Shown here: positions 1 to 8,799 of the stretch, one piece after another
Position numbering within the stretch: the stretch's first letter is position 1
Layout: the number at the start of each line of letters is the position of its first letter
Assembly (NCBI GenBank): GCA_964495075.1
Contig: CAZBUJ010000015.1
Coordinates: 1-64,000, forward strand
Reading direction: 5' to 3'
Length of the DNA stretch: 64,000 bases
DNA from: JAFGJQ01 sp964495075
GTDB lineage: Bacteria; Planctomycetota; Phycisphaerae; UBA1845
Program-made: the position numbers and the translations under genes
Notes under the pieces: generated by a model
The model's database searches: none
What the model was told of the DNA's origin: nothing
The model's input: only the letters and a program-made list of their open reading frames with translations

Positions 1-757
1 GGTTCGCGGACAACGTCGAGCCCACGAGCGTCCAGAACGGGGTCGCGTTGAAACCGTGGTCGACCAGGAGAAGTTGCCACTGTTTCGGCGGTATCCGGGT
101 CTGAAAGAAGCCGACATCGCGCTTGAACTCCTGCCAGCGCGGCTCCGTGAACAGGGCGGCCACGCCGGCGGAACGCTCCAGCGAGATGGCCGCGTTCTCA
201 CGTTGATAGGTGCGGAGGTTCTTGACCGCGGATATCTCGCTGGCGATGGATCGGTCGTTCTCGAGAAGCGCGCGGTGGGTCGCGGCGTAAAGACCGTCGT
301 ACCCCAACTCCGCGAAATACTTGCTACCCATGCAGTAGTGGTAAAGTTCGTGATGATGGAGGAAGCGGCCCTCGCCGTGGAAACGGCCGAAGTTGTAGTG
401 CGCCATCACCGCGAGCAGGGCCGTGACACCAAGGGCCACGCGAATCGCCCGGGCACCGCGCGGCCCCAACGGCGACCGACGCGCGGTACTGGTTGTCGAA
501 GCACCGTCACCGCGCTCGGCGGGTCGCGTCGATCGCGCGGTGTTCAGCAGGATGAAAACGGTGACCAGCCAGATGAGGGCCTGGAACAGGTATTGCGGCC
601 AGTGGTTGGGTTCCGGGGCGAGCCGGTTCGCAATCACGGCGCCCGCCAGCAGAACCAGCACGATGGCGATGGCGAATCGGAGGTCGCCGGGCTGACCGGC
701 GCGCCCTTCGCGGTGGGGACGCCCCCGTCGGTCCGCGTTCTTCGACGATCTGGTCAT
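1..757 (-). CDS. Polytopic membrane protein, N-terminal part (partial at left edge)
   Basis: The frame is open from an ATG at 757 to the window edge, giving the first 252 residues of a longer protein. After a basic, Arg-rich N terminus of about 25 residues there is a hydrophobic helix near residues 28-44, a second near 53-70, a polar Ser/Thr/Arg linker, and a third near 110-122. A conserved-looking patch with three consecutive His followed by ELYHYCMGSKYF lies at about residue 134. This layout resembles large inner-membrane proteins of glycosyltransferase type, but no catalytic motif is visible in the part present, so no function is assigned. It is the only good frame here: the plus-strand frame over it has shadow composition. 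The C-terminal part lies outside the window. Confidence 0.7.
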   Translation of the reverse strand, partial: MTRSSKNADRRGRPHREGRAGQPGDLRFAIAIVLVLLAGAVIANRLAPEPNHWPQYLFQALIWLVTVFILLNTARSTRPAERGDGASTTSTARRSPLGPRGARAIRVALGVTALLAVMAHYNFGRFHGEGRFLHHHELYHYCMGSKYFAELGYDGLYAATHRALLENDRSIASEISAVKNLRTYQRENAAISLERSAGVAALFTEPRWQEFKRDVGFFQTRIPPKQWQLLLVDHGFNATPFWTLVGSTLSAN

Positions 758-1290
758 CGGGTTTCATCCAGCGGACGGCCCGACTCATTCCGCGAGGTGT
801 CCTGGAAGCCCGCCTCGCCCCGACATGGCTTCCCCTGCATCGGCCCGACCGGTATGCAACGATAACGAAGCGGGCGGGGCAGGAAAAGAGGGTGATGAAT
901 GAACAAAGGTCGCCTACGTCGAACGTTCAGCCGTGCGGCGGGCCGGCGATGCCTCGGGGGGACGGAGTCGGACTCATGTCCTGCGGCGAGGCGATCGCCC
1001 GGGCGATGGGCGACGGCTTCAGCGCGGGACGCGGCGGCGCCATCGTCGTGCAGAGGACCGTCCCGCACCGGTGACGACCATCCGGTTCACCGACAAGTGT
1101 AGCATCGCGTTGGGGGCGATTCCACCAGCCCTTCGCCGACGCATGGGACGCCCGGCGCCGATCACCACGCCCCCCGGCGGCGCGTGCATTCCGGCGGGGC
1201 GGTCTGTAATATGCTCGCAGGAAGCAGGGCATCGTCTGGGTGGCCGTCGAACGCGACGGCAACGGAGACTTCTGCGTCCACGTTCGCCCC
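758..1290. other. Intergenic, divergent promoter region
   Basis: About 530 bases separate the divergent membrane-protein gene and the receiver-DUF3052 gene. Several short overlapping frames exist on both strands, all Arg/Pro/Gly-rich with no recognisable motif, so I regard them as chance. Both genes must be transcribed from this stretch, but I could not pick a convincing -35/-10 pair. Confidence 0.4.
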
Positions 1291-2091
1291 ATGTTACGCG
1301 TTGTTCTTGTTCATTACGAGCCGGCGCAGGCCGCCCGGCGAGCGGAAACGCTGAGCCGCGCGGGCTACGTGGTGGACGTGCACGCCCCGCGGGGTGCCCC
1401 CGACCTGCGGCCGATCCGCGACAACCCTCCCGACGTGGTTGTCATCGACCTCGGTGTGCGGGCGTCAAACGGGCATGGCGTGGCGGTCACGCTTCGCCAA
1501 CGGAAGACGACCCGACACGTTCCGATCGTACTCGTCGGCGGTGAACCCGACAGGGTCGCACGGCTGCGGACCCACCTCCCGGACGCGCCGCACACCGCGT
1601 GGCGCGGGATTCGGGGTGCCGTCAGGCGGGCACTACGCCACCCACCCACGGACCCCTGCGTGCCGGACCCGATGGCCGCTTTCACGAGCACGCCGCTGGC
1701 CACAAAACTCGGCGTGAAGCCCGGCGTCGCACTGACGCTGCTGGGCGCCCCCAGGCAATTCGAGCGGCGGCTGGGCGGCGTGAGCAAGGCAATTCGCATC
1801 AAGAGACAGGCCCGCGGCGTCGCCGACGTGACCATGCTCTTCGTCAGGTCGCAAGCGGAACTGCGCCGGCGTCTGCCGGTCGCCCAACGCACGATGGCCG
1901 ACGGCGGATCGCTCTGGTTGGTGTGGCCCAAGAAGGCATCCCGCCTGTCGAGCGACCTGTCGCAGCAGCAGGTGCGCGCGATCGGCATGGCCGCCGGGCT
2001 GGTCGACTACAAGATCTGTGCCATCGACGAAACCTGGTCCGGTCTGCGTTTCGCACGTCGCAAGCCGGGCCGAACGCCGGGCGGCCGCTGA
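1291..2091 (+). CDS. Receiver-like domain fused to DUF3052
   Basis: A 266-residue protein in two parts. Residues 1-120 have the alternating strand/helix pattern of a CheY-like receiver: strand 'LRVVLVH', then 'DVVVIDLG' with Asp53 at the phospho-acceptor position. The usual N-terminal acidic pair is replaced by His8-Tyr9-Glu10, and the Lys of the fifth strand is not visible, so the receiver looks degenerate. Residues about 145-260 match the DUF3052 family, with 'KPGVALTLLGAP', 'LFVRSQAEL', 'LWLVWPKKAS' and 'DETWSGLRF'. I chose the ATG at 1291 because the first strand begins right after it; the frame is open back to 1240. DUF3052 is often encoded alone and its role is unknown. The fusion suggests control by a signalling domain, perhaps without phosphorylation. 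Confidence 0.75.
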   Translation: MLRVVLVHYEPAQAARRAETLSRAGYVVDVHAPRGAPDLRPIRDNPPDVVVIDLGVRASNGHGVAVTLRQRKTTRHVPIVLVGGEPDRVARLRTHLPDAPHTAWRGIRGAVRRALRHPPTDPCVPDPMAAFTSTPLATKLGVKPGVALTLLGAPRQFERRLGGVSKAIRIKRQARGVADVTMLFVRSQAELRRRLPVAQRTMADGGSLWLVWPKKASRLSSDLSQQQVRAIGMAAGLVDYKICAIDETWSGLRFARRKPGRTPGGR

Positions 2092-2124
2092 AACGCGCCG
2101 CCCCGCCGCCCGCAATTGAACGGC

Positions 2125-2160
2125 GAGCCGGGGCGCTGGCTGCCACCCCGGCTCGTTATT
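2125..2160 (+). terminator. Hairpin after the receiver-DUF3052 gene
   Basis: A perfect 9-bp stem (GAGCCGGGG at 2125-2133 with CCCCGGCTC at 2146-2154) has a 12-base loop and is followed by GTTATTGT. It lies 34 bases past the stop codon and before a convergent gene. The T-tract is short, so termination efficiency is uncertain. Confidence 0.55.
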
Positions 2161-2249
2161 GTCCCGGTTCGCGTCGAACGCGGCCCTCACCACGGAGCCG
2201 GCTCGACACGGGTCAATCACTCACCGCATCACATGCGTGCGTCGCGCGA

Positions 2250-3197
2250 CTAGCGCCGACGGCGCAGGGCCAGACCGCCCATCGCGAGCAGCACCAGCGT
2301 GGCCGGCTCGGGCGTGACGACGAGATTGTCGATCAGGCCGAAGCTCAGCTCGGGATTGTCCGACACCGACGAGAAGATGTCCATGTACCCGATCGAGATG
2401 TTGCCCTCCAGGTCGAACGTGCTCCCGATGGTCGGATCCAGCTCGACGATGGGAAGACCGTCGATCTCCCACAGCGCCGTACTCCCATCCACGGTGATGA
2501 CGACCTCGTGCCAGGCGAAGCCCTGGCTGCCAACCACGGTCGTTCCGGTCTGCTGCGCGTACATGGCCGCCTGGTCCGGCACGGCCACTTCCACGTCAAT
2601 GCTACCGAAGTCCGCGTAGTACGGGTCGCTTGAGTTGTGGGCGCCACCGCCGGCCGAACTCGTCCCGGCGAAGAACTGTCCGCTCTCGGCGAACTGCTCG
2701 CCCGCGTTCTTATAGGCCCGATAGTCACGCGAGGAACCGCCTTCGCCGTCCGTCGTGAACCAGCCGCCGCTGCCGGACGCACCGCCCAGGTTCACCGTCG
2801 TGTCGTCGTAACCGATGCCGGCCGTCAGGAACTCCGTCGAGCCGGTGCCGCCGCTCGGGAATGGACCATTCGCGTTGATCCACATGTCGAACGACAGCAC
2901 GTACGAGCCCGAAAAGGACTCGCCCATCGGCGATACCGTGATCCCGGCGGCCGCACCGTCGGCGATGTTCGCGGCCAGGCGCAGCCCCAACGTGCTCCCG
3001 CCACCGTTCGGCGACGGTGGCACGCCGATGGCACTGTAATCGAAGGCGAACGTGTACGCCGTATCGGCCGAACTGGCGTTGATGTTCCAACTCGCGGACG
3101 TGTCGGTATCGAAGTCGTCCGAGAACAGAACGTCACCCCTCGCCGCGGTCGTCACGGCACACAGAACACCCACCAACACGAGTGCAAGCTTGCTCAT
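2250..3197 (-). CDS. Secreted PEP-CTERM protein
   Basis: A 315-residue exported protein. The start at 3197 has AGAGGTGG six bases upstream; the frame also offers a GTG at 3206. It begins with a clear signal peptide (basic MSK, hydrophobic core 'LALVLVGVLCAVTTAA', cut near ARG-DV). The mature part is Gly/Ser/Asp-rich and beta-strand-like, and one stretch ('WHEVVITVDGSTALWEIDG') looks like a concanavalin-type lectin/glucanase fold. The C terminus has the PEP-CTERM sorting signal: Pro-Glu-Pro, a hydrophobic helix and a terminal Arg cluster. Such proteins are processed by an exosortase and tied to exopolysaccharide export; no exosortase is in this window. The gene appears monocistronic and converges on the receiver-DUF3052 gene. 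Confidence 0.85.
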   Translation of the reverse strand: MSKLALVLVGVLCAVTTAARGDVLFSDDFDTDTSASWNINASSADTAYTFAFDYSAIGVPPSPNGGGSTLGLRLAANIADGAAAGITVSPMGESFSGSYVLSFDMWINANGPFPSGGTGSTEFLTAGIGYDDTTVNLGGASGSGGWFTTDGEGGSSRDYRAYKNAGEQFAESGQFFAGTSSAGGGAHNSSDPYYADFGSIDVEVAVPDQAAMYAQQTGTTVVGSQGFAWHEVVITVDGSTALWEIDGLPIVELDPTIGSTFDLEGNISIGYMDIFSSVSDNPELSFGLIDNLVVTPEPATLVLLAMGGLALRRRR

Positions 3198-3560
3198 TGA
3201 CACCACCTCTTCCTTCCTACCTTTTCAGTCGCCAAAACCCGGTACAGTAAAATGGTCAGCGCGATGCAGCGCGCTTATCCCTCAACGGACGGCACGCGGC
3301 GCGCACCGCTCCGCAGCACACTCGTCGTCTCTCTCGCTCAACTCACCCGAACGGATGCGAACACGGACATGCGGCCATCAGCCGATTCGTGCGTGCGCTT
3401 CCTTCACCCCATTCCTCAATCTATAGCCTAGCTTAATCGGCACGGGGATTCAAGCGTTTGCTGATGCTACGGCCGGTCACCGCGTGACATAACTCAGCCG
3501 TATGACTGTAGTTACGGTCGTGTGTCCGATCCTGGCCGCCGCCCGGTCATCCGGCGTGGA
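3198..3560. other. Intergenic upstream of the PEP-CTERM gene
   Basis: About 360 bases between the end of the alcohol dehydrogenase gene and the start of the PEP-CTERM gene, both on the minus strand. It is more AT-rich than its surroundings around 3420-3500, as expected of a promoter region, and holds one promoter candidate listed separately. No credible coding frame is seen. Confidence 0.4.
3425..3453 (-). promoter_or_regulatory. Candidate sigma-70-like promoter for the PEP-CTERM gene
   Basis: On the minus strand TTGAAT (3453-3448) and TAGGCT (3430-3425) are separated by 17 bases, inside the most AT-rich patch of the interval. It would leave a leader of about 220 bases. The -10 match is 4 of 6, so this is only a candidate. 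Confidence 0.25.
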
Positions 3561-4661
3561 TCATCGCCGGGCCGGTGTGACCAGCACCTTGACGCGCCGC
3601 CCTGACGCCACGGCGGCGAGCGCCTCGTTCATGTCATGGAGCCCGTAGTCCTGCGTCTCGATCTCGCCGAACGCGGCGGCCGCTCGCGGGTCCCGCAGCA
3701 CTTTGACCGCGCGGTGGAAATGCGCATACTCCGAACCCCAGACCCCCTGCACGCGAAGGTGCCGGCGGTTCAGGTCGCTGTGCGGGTTGATGCCGACCTC
3801 GCCGGCGTCGGTGTAGTGCCCCGCGATAATCACCCGACCGGCATCCCGCGTCCATCGCATGGCATGGGCCACCGCCTCCGGCGCGCCGGTCGCCTCGATC
3901 GTCGTGTCCGCGCCGCGACCCCCGGTGTGTGAGAGGACCCATTCCCGGCGGGCCCGCTCGTCCGTGTCCATGATGTCCAGACAGTCCGCGGCCCCCATCC
4001 GCCCGGCAATCTCCAGCCGGGCGGCCGGCCCGCCGACGCACAGCACCTGCCCCGCCCCGCTCAACGCGGCGAGTGCCACCGCCGAGAGTCCGACCGGTCC
4101 GGCACCGAGCACGAGTACCGTCTCCGCCAGTTCAACGGCCGCCTGATCGATGGCGTACAGCGCGGTGGGCAAGCCACACCCGCCCGCCATGAACAGCCGC
4201 GGCGGAACACCGTCGAGCCGGACACAGCGAGTGCCCGGCTTGAGGTAGATCTGCTCCGCCCACCCGCCGGCCACCCCGTCGTCCAGCCCGAAGGTGATGC
4301 CGTACACCTTCCGCGCCGGACAACGCGTGCTCGCCTTGGCGATCAGGCAGTACCAGCACGCGTTGCACGAGCCGTGCACGTCATAGAACGTGACCATGTC
4401 ACCTTCCCGGAAGGGACGTCCGTGGATGTCCCGCATCGTGCCGCGGATCCGCTCCAGACGCCCGACCGACACGTGCCCGGGGATGATCGGATACGGGACA
4501 CCGCTCAGCCGGCCCTCGTGCAGGTGCACATCCGTCCCGCACACTTCGCTGTGCAGCGTTCGAAGGTAGGCGGAGTCGGGCTCGAGTTCCGGCAATGCCA
4601 CTTCGCGCACCTCAAGCGAGGCACGCGGGGCCGGCATGACGACCGCCAATGCGCTGGCCAT
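3561..4661 (-). CDS. Zinc-type alcohol dehydrogenase (MDR family)
   Basis: A 366-residue medium-chain dehydrogenase/reductase. The catalytic-zinc signature is visible: 'EVCGTDVHLHEG' for the first Cys and 'IIPGHVSVG' with its His. A Cys-rich stretch follows ('GSCNACWYCLIAKASTRCP'), where the structural zinc would sit. The nucleotide-binding fold has 'VLVLGAGPVGLSAVALA' near residue 180. Substrate cannot be read from sequence; the family oxidises or reduces alcohols, polyols or aldehydes with NAD(P). The ATG at 4661 follows AGGAGG at good spacing. It lies 21 bases after a 90-residue gene and is last in an operon headed by the dehydratase-like and activase genes, so it may act on a product of that pathway (inference). 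Confidence 0.88.
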   Translation of the reverse strand: MASALAVVMPAPRASLEVREVALPELEPDSAYLRTLHSEVCGTDVHLHEGRLSGVPYPIIPGHVSVGRLERIRGTMRDIHGRPFREGDMVTFYDVHGSCNACWYCLIAKASTRCPARKVYGITFGLDDGVAGGWAEQIYLKPGTRCVRLDGVPPRLFMAGGCGLPTALYAIDQAAVELAETVLVLGAGPVGLSAVALAALSGAGQVLCVGGPAARLEIAGRMGAADCLDIMDTDERARREWVLSHTGGRGADTTIEATGAPEAVAHAMRWTRDAGRVIIAGHYTDAGEVGINPHSDLNRRHLRVQGVWGSEYAHFHRAVKVLRDPRAAAAFGEIETQDYGLHDMNEALAAVASGRRVKVLVTPARR

Positions 4662-4682
4662 GAAATCGCCTCCTCACACGCG

Positions 4683-4955
4683 TCACACCAGGTACTCTCC
4701 GAGAACGTTGGCGATGCCCGTGCCGTCCAGCGCGGTGCCGCCGTTGAGCTGGTCGACGACGGCCGCCACCCGGGCCTTGGCGTGCGGGCTGTTGTCGGGC
4801 AGGAACCCGTCGAAGACGTGCACGCCGGCCATGGCGCGGGCGATCTCCGTGTCCCGCCGCCGCTCATCCAACTCGGTGAAGTAGACCACGCGGAACGAGG
4901 GCGGCTCCGCCGACTCCCGGTAAATCTCGAACATGATCTTGGCGCTCGGTGGCAT
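4683..4955 (-). CDS. Small conserved-looking protein of the activase operon
   Basis: A 90-residue acidic protein with a consensus-like ribosome site (GAGGAGC) before the ATG at 4955. It sits 22 bases after the activase gene and 21 bases before the alcohol dehydrogenase gene on the same strand, which makes it likely to be real and cotranscribed. There is no signal peptide or membrane segment. The sequence 'IYRESAEPPSFRVVYFTELDERRRDTEIARAMAG' suggests a mixed alpha/beta fold. I do not recognise a family. It could be an accessory subunit or regulator of the neighbouring enzymes. Confidence 0.7.
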   Translation of the reverse strand: MPPSAKIMFEIYRESAEPPSFRVVYFTELDERRRDTEIARAMAGVHVFDGFLPDNSPHAKARVAAVVDQLNGGTALDGTGIANVLGEYLV

Positions 4956-4977
4956 GGCAGGCTCCTCGCACGCTCGA

Positions 4978-7900
4978 TTACGGTACGAGCACCGTGGTGG
5001 TGCGATCGTTCATCTGGTACTCGCTACGGAGATTCGTCTCGAACGCGCAGACCCTCTCGTCGATCTCACGCAGCTTCCGGCGCCGGGCGACCAGCCGCTC
5101 GCGGTAGCGGCTCAGGAAGTAGGCGATCGTCTCGATGCGGATCTTGATGGACCCCGCCGGCTTGTTCTCATCGATGTCCTTGAAGCAGAAGTAGGGCGTG
5201 CCGCTCTTCTCGATGATCTCCTCGATCACCGTGTAGATCGGGGCGTCGTGCCCGCACTTGAAGCTCGACAGCTCCAGCGCGACCAGATTGGGATGCCGGG
5301 CCGTGTACTTCGCCGCCCAGATCTTCCGCGTCGTGTTCTCGCTGTAGCTGTTCTTCCACGCGTCTTCCACGGACAACGGACTGACGAAATCGCCGCGGCG
5401 CACTTCCTCGCCGAACAGCCGGTCCAGGATGTCGTCGTCCATCGGCAGGGCGTCCTGGGTGAAGACCGGGTAGCCGAGCTTCTGCAACTCCTCCGCGATC
5501 AGGTGACTGACGCCCGGATCATTGTGGTACGGGCGGGCCAGCACCACGATGCCCAGCCGGTCCTCGGCCTCGAGGCGGTCGAGCACCTCGCGCCCGCGGC
5601 GGCGCAGTTTCGCCTCGTACGCCGCCAGGGCCTCCAGGCCGACCTGCACTGCCCGGCGGCTCTCCTCCTCCGTGACGCCGATCTCGTCGCCGAACGCCTG
5701 GGCCAGCACCCGGGCGGTCAGCAGCGGCTGACTCAGGTCGACGAGCGGGTCAATGTACGTCACCCCCATCTCCGCGAAGAGGTCACCCTCCTTGACGAAG
5801 GCCGCCTTCACCGCGGCCGGCGTGGTCGTCACCGTCGGGCACGCTCGATGGTCCTGGCAGTTTTCCATGCGGCTGGTCAGGGCGTCGATCATCGGGAAGA
5901 AGATCGCGTCCAGCGGGGCCGCCTCGGTGTGCTTGCGGTAGAGCAGGTTATGAACGTGCGGGATGCCGATCTTGCTGGGGAAGCACGGATCGATCGCCGC
6001 CCGCTTGGCCCCGTCCTTGTACAACTCCTCGCTCGTGTAGTCGCTCCACACGAAGTTGCGGCTCGGAATGCCGAGACTCTCGAAATACGCGAGGAAGAAC
6101 GGCGCCGTGCTGTACATGTTCAACAGCCGGGGCAGCCCGATGCGATACTGCTCGCGACGTGCCATTCGGGCCGCCCGCCGCTCGACCGACTTGCGATTCA
6201 GCCGCGTCCACGGCGTGATCTTCGGGATCGGATCCGCCACGCGGGCGGCGTCGGTGGCCTTGAACGCGTCCCGGGCCTGGATCTCCATGAAGTTCGGGTT
6301 CTCTTTCTTGACCGCGTCCAGGCCCGCCTTGATCTGACGCATGTCGTTGACGTCTTCCACCGTGCCCTTCTCGCAGGTGGCGATGATCAGCCGCTGTTCG
6401 CCGGGCGCCAGCGGGACCTTCGATTTCGACGTCGGCTTGGGCGGCCTCGATTCATCCGCACGCGGTTCACGTTTCATCCGCGTCGCGGCCGGCTCCTCCG
6501 GACCGATCCTGATTCGATGCGCGTGCAGATCGATGGTCGGCGTTGTCGCCGCCGGCTGCGACGTGCCGTGCACGGCGGCCGGCCCGGCCCCCTCGTCGGC
6601 CGGCGCCATCTGCACGTCGATGAACGTGCGGAGGCACTTGTTCTTGCAGAAGTAGCACCGCGTGTTCTCGTCCCGCGTGGTGCGGTACCGGATCGTCCGC
6701 ATCCGATCGAGGCCGATGAAGGTGGTCCGCCGCCCCTGTTCCGCCCACCGTCGGTGGGCCTCGAGACCGCAGCCGATGGCCCCGCTCTCCCCGCAGTGCT
6801 GGTGAACGATGACCTCCGCCGCCTCGCCCGTGCCCGCAAACCGCGATTCGATGAAGTCGACCTGCGACTTGACCGCCGCCAGGTTGTGCTGCGTGCCCCC
6901 TTGCAGCACGAACCGCCGCCCCAGCTTGGCCAGGTTGGGGATCTGCGACACGTACAGCCAGATGTTCTTGGGCAACACCGCCGCGAGGCCGGCCATGATC
7001 TCCGCCGGCTTCCAGCCCTGTCGCTGGAAGTCGACGATGTCCGACTGCATGAACACCGCGCAGCCGTAGCCGAACTCCGGCATCGCCTCCGCCCCGAACG
7101 CGATGTCGGCGTAGTCTTCGACCTCGAACCCGAACGACTGGGCCGTCGACTGGAGGAAGTACCCGTTGCCCGCCGAACATTGCGTGTTCAGCTTGAAATC
7201 CTTGACTTGTCCGTTCTTGAGAATGATCAGCTTGATGTCCTGCCCACCCACGTCCACGATCACGTCCGTGCCGGGATAGAAGTGCAGGCAGGCCTCCGTG
7301 TGGGCCACGGTCTCCACCAGTGCCGTGTCGGCCGCGATCACGTCCTTCAGCGTGTCCTTCGCGTAGCCGGTCGTGCCCACCCCGAGGATGTCGAGCGTAC
7401 AGCCCTGGTCCTCGATCTGCTGCTGCAGCCTGGCCACGATGTCCATGGTGTCTTCGATGGGGTTGCCCTTGCTGAGCTGGTACGCCTTCGCGATGACCCG
7501 CTTGTCCGTGTCGAGCAGAACGCCCTTGGTGCTGGTGGACCCGCCATCGATCCCCATGAACGCCTGCACCCGCGTGCCCCGGTCGAACCGGGCCGGCTCC
7601 CACGGCGTTTTGCGATAGCGCTGCTTGAATGCCTCGAGGTCGTCTGCCGATTCGCTCAGCCCCCGGCCTCCGCTCCGGAGCTTCTCCTCCAGCCGGCCGT
7701 GATCGACGTACCACGCGAGGTCGTCCGTGCCGCCGTAGACCGCCGTGTCCGCGTCGTCCTCGATTTCGATCTTGGCGAACTCGACCGCCCCGATCGCGGC
7801 GTAGTACTGGGCGTTGTCGGGGACGATGATCAGCTCTTCCGGCGGGATGCCGTCGGGCAGCGGGACCTTCCGTTCCTTCCAGATCTGCGGAATGTTCGAC

Positions 7901-8799
7901 CGCCAGCACTCGACCATGCCCTTGATGAACGTGTTCGGACCCCCCAGCAGCAGCACCTTCGGGCGCAGCGTGTGCCCGCGGGTCAGGACCGACAGGTTCT
8001 GCTGGATGATCGATTCGAACAGCGACGCCATCAGTTCGTTCGGCGGCACGCCGGTCTTCTGGAGACCGTTGATGTCGGTCTCGGCAAAGACGCCGCACTT
8101 GCCGGCCACCGGGTGCAACTTGTGGCCGACGTACGTCATCTCACATAACTGGTCCGCCGGGATCTTGAGTTTCGCGTTGATCTTGTCGATGACGGCGCCG
8201 GTGCCACCGGCACATTTGTCGTTCATGGTGGGGATCTTCTTCTTTTTCCCCGACGCCGGGTCCTCCTTGAAGACGATGATCTTCGCATCCTGACCGCCCA
8301 GCTCGACCACCGACTGCACGTCGGGATGCAGCTTCTCCACCGCCAGTGACACCGCGTTGACCTCCTGCACGAAACGGCCGCCCACCCGCGGGGCGAGTCC
8401 GCTCGCCCCGGACCCGGTCATGAAGACCCGCATCGCGCGGCGCGGCACGTCTTTGAAGTGCGATTCGATCCGGTGAAAGAACTCCAGGCACTTTTCCGGC
8501 TGCTTGGTTTCGTGCCGCTGGTAATCCTTCCACAGGATCTCGTCGGTGGCCGGATCGACCACCACCGCCTTGACGGTGGTCGACCCGACGTCGAACCCGA
8601 CGATCAGGCCCTCGGTGTACTTTTCCGTCGGCCGGAACGACCGCTTGTCCGGCTGGGGCCTGCCGGGCCTAGCCCGCGTCGGCGTGGTCGGCAGATCGAT
8701 CCGGATCAGTTGCGTGATGCTCTCGCCCGGCACGGTGGCGATCGGTCCGCAACTCCCGCCGCATCCGCTCTTGCGTCCCGCCATCGTTAGTTCGTGCAT
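4978..8799 (-). CDS. Double-domain acyl-CoA dehydratase activase fused to a DUF2229-like region
   Basis: A 1273-residue protein of the BadF/BadG/BcrA/BcrD ATPase group. The first ASKHA ATPase domain spans about 64-340, with phosphate loops 'GFDVGSTTVK' and 'VELGGQDAK' and Cys196 and Cys235 spaced 39 apart. The second spans about 410-690, with 'GIDGGSTSTKG' and 'VDVGGQDIK' and Cys540 and Cys579, again 39 apart. In activators such as HgdC, cysteines at this spacing hold a [4Fe-4S] cluster between two subunits. A 'CYFCKNKC' motif follows near 710, then a DUF2229-like region with 'FPSKIGIPHVHNLLYRK' and 'HDAPIYTVIEEI'. The known role is ATP-driven electron injection into a dehydratase. The start overlaps the stop of the upstream gene by 13 bases, implying coupled translation. 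An alternative ATG lies five codons in. Confidence 0.88.
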   Translation of the reverse strand: MHELTMAGRKSGCGGSCGPIATVPGESITQLIRIDLPTTPTRARPGRPQPDKRSFRPTEKYTEGLIVGFDVGSTTVKAVVVDPATDEILWKDYQRHETKQPEKCLEFFHRIESHFKDVPRRAMRVFMTGSGASGLAPRVGGRFVQEVNAVSLAVEKLHPDVQSVVELGGQDAKIIVFKEDPASGKKKKIPTMNDKCAGGTGAVIDKINAKLKIPADQLCEMTYVGHKLHPVAGKCGVFAETDINGLQKTGVPPNELMASLFESIIQQNLSVLTRGHTLRPKVLLLGGPNTFIKGMVECWRSNIPQIWKERKVPLPDGIPPEELIIVPDNAQYYAAIGAVEFAKIEIEDDADTAVYGGTDDLAWYVDHGRLEEKLRSGGRGLSESADDLEAFKQRYRKTPWEPARFDRGTRVQAFMGIDGGSTSTKGVLLDTDKRVIAKAYQLSKGNPIEDTMDIVARLQQQIEDQGCTLDILGVGTTGYAKDTLKDVIAADTALVETVAHTEACLHFYPGTDVIVDVGGQDIKLIILKNGQVKDFKLNTQCSAGNGYFLQSTAQSFGFEVEDYADIAFGAEAMPEFGYGCAVFMQSDIVDFQRQGWKPAEIMAGLAAVLPKNIWLYVSQIPNLAKLGRRFVLQGGTQHNLAAVKSQVDFIESRFAGTGEAAEVIVHQHCGESGAIGCGLEAHRRWAEQGRRTTFIGLDRMRTIRYRTTRDENTRCYFCKNKCLRTFIDVQMAPADEGAGPAAVHGTSQPAATTPTIDLHAHRIRIGPEEPAATRMKREPRADESRPPKPTSKSKVPLAPGEQRLIIATCEKGTVEDVNDMRQIKAGLDAVKKENPNFMEIQARDAFKATDAARVADPIPKITPWTRLNRKSVERRAARMARREQYRIGLPRLLNMYSTAPFFLAYFESLGIPSRNFVWSDYTSEELYKDGAKRAAIDPCFPSKIGIPHVHNLLYRKHTEAAPLDAIFFPMIDALTSRMENCQDHRACPTVTTTPAAVKAAFVKEGDLFAEMGVTYIDPLVDLSQPLLTARVLAQAFGDEIGVTEEESRRAVQVGLEALAAYEAKLRRRGREVLDRLEAEDRLGIVVLARPYHNDPGVSHLIAEELQKLGYPVFTQDALPMDDDILDRLFGEEVRRGDFVSPLSVEDAWKNSYSENTTRKIWAAKYTARHPNLVALELSSFKCGHDAPIYTVIEEIIEKSGTPYFCFKDIDENKPAGSIKIRIETIAYFLSRYRERLVARRRKLREIDERVCAFETNLRSEYQMNDRTTTVLVP

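Noticed and set aside
4933..8148. 1071-codon plus-strand frame over the activase
   Set aside because: Mirror of a strong minus-strand gene; composition is Arg/Leu/Val/Asp-rich shadow with no motif.
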